A stretch of DNA of 8,323 nt from the NCBI GenBank assembly GCA_049522565.1, contig JBEKNT010000307.1, positions 1 to 8,323 on the forward strand, read 5' to 3'. The notes beneath the pieces were generated by a model. That model had not been told where the DNA came from. It searched no databases and saw nothing but the letters and a program-made list of their open reading frames with translations. This DNA is from JASHVB01 sp049522565 (GTDB taxonomy: Bacteria > Pseudomonadota > Alphaproteobacteria > Acetobacterales > Acetobacteraceae). Each line of letters opens with the position of its first letter. The stretch's first letter is position 1. A program made the translations under genes and the position numbers. Below are positions 7,072 through 8,323 of the stretch, in pieces.

Positions 7072-7119
7072 ACAGTTAGCGCCCGGAAGCGAATCGTGTC
7101 TTTTCAAGATCTTGCGCGT

Positions 7120-7134
7120 TGGCACGTGATTTGC
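7120..7134 (+). promoter_or_regulatory. Sigma-54 (RpoN) -24/-12 promoter
   Basis: TGGCACGTGATTTGC matches the sigma-54 consensus TGGCACG-N4-TTGC[A/T] at every fixed position within these 15 bases. The -24 GG is at 7121-7122 and the -12 GC at 7133-7134, with exactly ten bases between. Transcription would start near 7145-7147, leaving a leader of about 27 bases with the ribosome binding site GGAGGG at 7163-7168 and a start at 7173. Position, strand and spacing all fit the PEP-CTERM gene downstream. Sigma-54 promoters need an ATP-driven activator, so expression is likely tightly conditional. Confidence 0.85.
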
Positions 7135-7172
7135 CTGCATTAACGAGAAATTGACGCTCACGGGAGGGCACA

Positions 7173-7940
7173 TTGGACAGCTACTCGAACAGCACGGCGG
7201 CGAAGCGGGTCGGCGGCGTGGCGCTTACGTGTATGCTGGGCCTGCTGGCGCTCGCATCGCTGCCTGGCCGTGCCGATGCGAATGTCGCCTACAATACGAA
7301 CCTGGCGTCGCCGGGCGTCTATTTCGGAATCGGCAATGCCAATAGCGGGTTCACCGTCGCCACCGCCAACAAGGTCGAAATCGGTCTCAGCGCGATCAAA
7401 CGCTATCTCGGTCCGATCACCCCGTCCGGCGACGTCTATACCGCGCCGCTCGGCAATACGGCCTTGCCCAACACGGGATCCGCCTGGGGCGTCACCTTTT
7501 CGCTCAATCTGCAAGCCGGCGGCGGCGCTCTGACCCTGAGCGGGATCGACGCCGTGCTGACCGTCCAGGATGTCGGAACCGGGTTCACACCAGCACCGTT
7601 TACGGATTTCCTTGGCTTGCTTGGAGGCAATACCTGCTACGACGGAAGCGTCGTGGCCTGCAACAATCCTTCTGCCGACTACGGTGTGCAGAATTCCGAA
7701 CCTGGATCCCTGTTCGCTTCGATCGGCGACACCAACTTCAACGACCTCATCCCCGATACGTACGATATCACCCTGTCCGTCTACGGTTGCAACACCAACG
7801 GTTGCACGTCGAATCTGCTCGCCACGGACACGATCCAGGTGGACACTCCCGAGCCGAACGCTGGCATCATCTTTGCCACTGCGCTCGTGGGGCTCGGCTT
7901 GCTCTGCCATCGCCGCCGCGGCAGCCGGAAGGTCGCATAG
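7173..7940 (+). CDS. PEP-CTERM sorting domain-containing secreted protein
   Basis: The 255-residue product has an N-terminal signal peptide: KR at 11-12, a hydrophobic core at about 14-30 and a likely cleavage after ADA (residue 36). The C-terminal tail is a PEP-CTERM sorting signal: TPEP (225-228), a hydrophobic helix GIIFATALVGLGLLC (231-245), then the basic HRRRGSRK (246-253). In the known system an exosortase recognises and processes this tail and the mature protein goes to the outer surface or matrix. The body (37-224) is Gly/Asn/Thr-rich and beta-prone. It has four cysteines at 155, 163, 206 and 211 (TCYDGSVVAC and GCNTNGC) that could form two disulfides. No catalytic motif was recognised. 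The start is TTG at 7173, chosen because GGAGGG lies at 7163-7168 and the signal peptide is then complete; the first in-frame ATG (7233) would destroy it. No exosortase gene is in the window. Confidence 0.88.
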   Translation: MDSYSNSTAAKRVGGVALTCMLGLLALASLPGRADANVAYNTNLASPGVYFGIGNANSGFTVATANKVEIGLSAIKRYLGPITPSGDVYTAPLGNTALPNTGSAWGVTFSLNLQAGGGALTLSGIDAVLTVQDVGTGFTPAPFTDFLGLLGGNTCYDGSVVACNNPSADYGVQNSEPGSLFASIGDTNFNDLIPDTYDITLSVYGCNTNGCTSNLLATDTIQVDTPEPNAGIIFATALVGLGLLCHRRRGSRKVA

Positions 7941-7980
7941 GGCCCGCGCCGACTCCCGCAGAGAAATCACGGCATGACGT

Positions 7981-8009
7981 TCGGCGCGCGCCCGATCCAG
8001 GCGCGCCGA
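7981..8009 (+). terminator. Hairpin downstream of the PEP-CTERM gene
   Basis: TCGGCGCGC (7981-7989) pairs perfectly with GCGCGCCGA (8001-8009), a 9-bp stem with an 11-base loop, 40 bases after the stop codon. It is the only strong stem close to the gene end, and a transcript-end role is plausible. There is no T-tract (TAACCC follows), so it is at best an atypical terminator. Confidence 0.4.
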
Positions 8010-8323
8010 TAACCCGTGACGCTACGGCAGCCGAGTCGTTCGGGGACCGGCGGTGCGTTGCCGCGCACGCGCCGCCACCCGGCAAACACCGTTGACAGCG
8101 CAAGCATCGCCACTCGCTTCCCAATTGGCGGGGAAGACGCGCATCGGCGCGTGGCGTGAGCCGGCGCGGAACAGCAGCCCGGCCGCTCCCAAGTGTCACG
8201 CGAACGCGTCCCGCCGCGCCGCCCTCGGTGTCGGCCGGGCAGTATTGGCGATGATCCCGGGCGCTCCCGCGCCGATCCGCACGAGACGGCCGCACGGCTT
8301 GGCGAGGGCACGCGGGTTGCCGC
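8010..8323. other. GC-rich sequence without a supportable gene
   Basis: Several short open frames cross this stretch on both strands, including minus-strand frames entering from about 8295-8311. None has a convincing ribosome binding site, recognisable domain or coding-like composition. TTGACA at 8091-8096 matches a -35 box, but no -10 box follows at 16-18 bases. The stretch may be the upstream region of a gene beyond the right edge. Confidence 0.5.

Noticed and set aside
6847..7143. 98-codon plus-strand frame with GGAG eight bases before its ATG
   Set aside because: The product is Arg-rich and low-complexity, with no recognisable domain. The second half uses codons atypical for this GC-rich genome, and the frame reads through the sigma-54 promoter. 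A real small gene is not excluded but unsupported.
7158..7970. 270-codon minus-strand frame opposite the PEP-CTERM gene
   Set aside because: It is the antisense shadow of a gene that has a promoter, ribosome binding site, signal peptide and sorting signal on the plus strand.
8091..8120. TTGACA as a sigma-70 -35 box
   Set aside because: There is no acceptable -10 element 16-18 bases downstream, and no supported gene follows inside the window.
7967..8311. Minus-strand frames at the right end
   Set aside because: Several overlapping frames of similar length occur on the same strand with no recognised domain, no ribosome binding site and Arg/Pro-rich translations typical of GC-rich noncoding DNA.

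Overview
The window is GC-rich (about two thirds G+C by eye). The longest open frames follow GC-biased codon use, and most intergenic DNA is GC-rich too. Gene content and protein style suggest an alphaproteobacterium, plausibly Acetobacteraceae/Rhodospirillales: a patatin of the DUF3734 type, a PEP-CTERM protein, a methyltransferase-glycosyltransferase fusion and a large acidic Gly/Ala/Thr-rich repeat protein. No rRNA, tRNA, transposase or CRISPR array was seen, so the taxonomic guess rests on style alone.

Layout. (1) Positions 1-2084, minus strand: the N-terminal ~694 codons of a large repeat protein. It has about seven 55-residue GloVer-type (TIGR03803-like) repeats, then the start of a passenger-like beta-rich segment; the C-terminus lies beyond the left edge. 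(2) 2085-2236: a divergent, partly AT-rich intergenic region. (3) 2237-3226, plus: a family 2 glycosyltransferase. (4) 3376-5067, plus: an N-terminal SAM methyltransferase fused to a C-terminal glycosyltransferase-like domain. (5) 5072-5183: a long imperfect palindrome. (6) 5259-6440, plus: a patatin-like phospholipase with its own good ribosome binding site; its stop codon sits in a 22-bp tandem duplication. (7) 6441-7172: a gene-poor stretch whose right end carries a textbook sigma-54 (-24/-12) promoter. (8) 7173-7940, plus: a small secreted protein with an N-terminal signal peptide and a C-terminal PEP-CTERM tail. (9) 7941-8323: a hairpin, then GC-rich DNA with no gene I can support.

How the parts may work together (inference). 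The two glycosyltransferase genes look like tailoring or assembly enzymes for a cell-surface glycan. The repeat protein and the PEP-CTERM protein are predicted to be extracellular, so the window reads as a cell-envelope/extracellular-matrix neighbourhood. The best regulatory signal is the sigma-54 promoter directly in front of the PEP-CTERM gene. It fits the known link between PEP-CTERM/exosortase systems and sigma-54-dependent activators in some Proteobacteria. No exosortase, sigma-54 activator or type I secretion gene lies in the window. The patatin is probably an independent housekeeping lipid or polyester hydrolase. I did not find an unambiguous new multi-gene system here.
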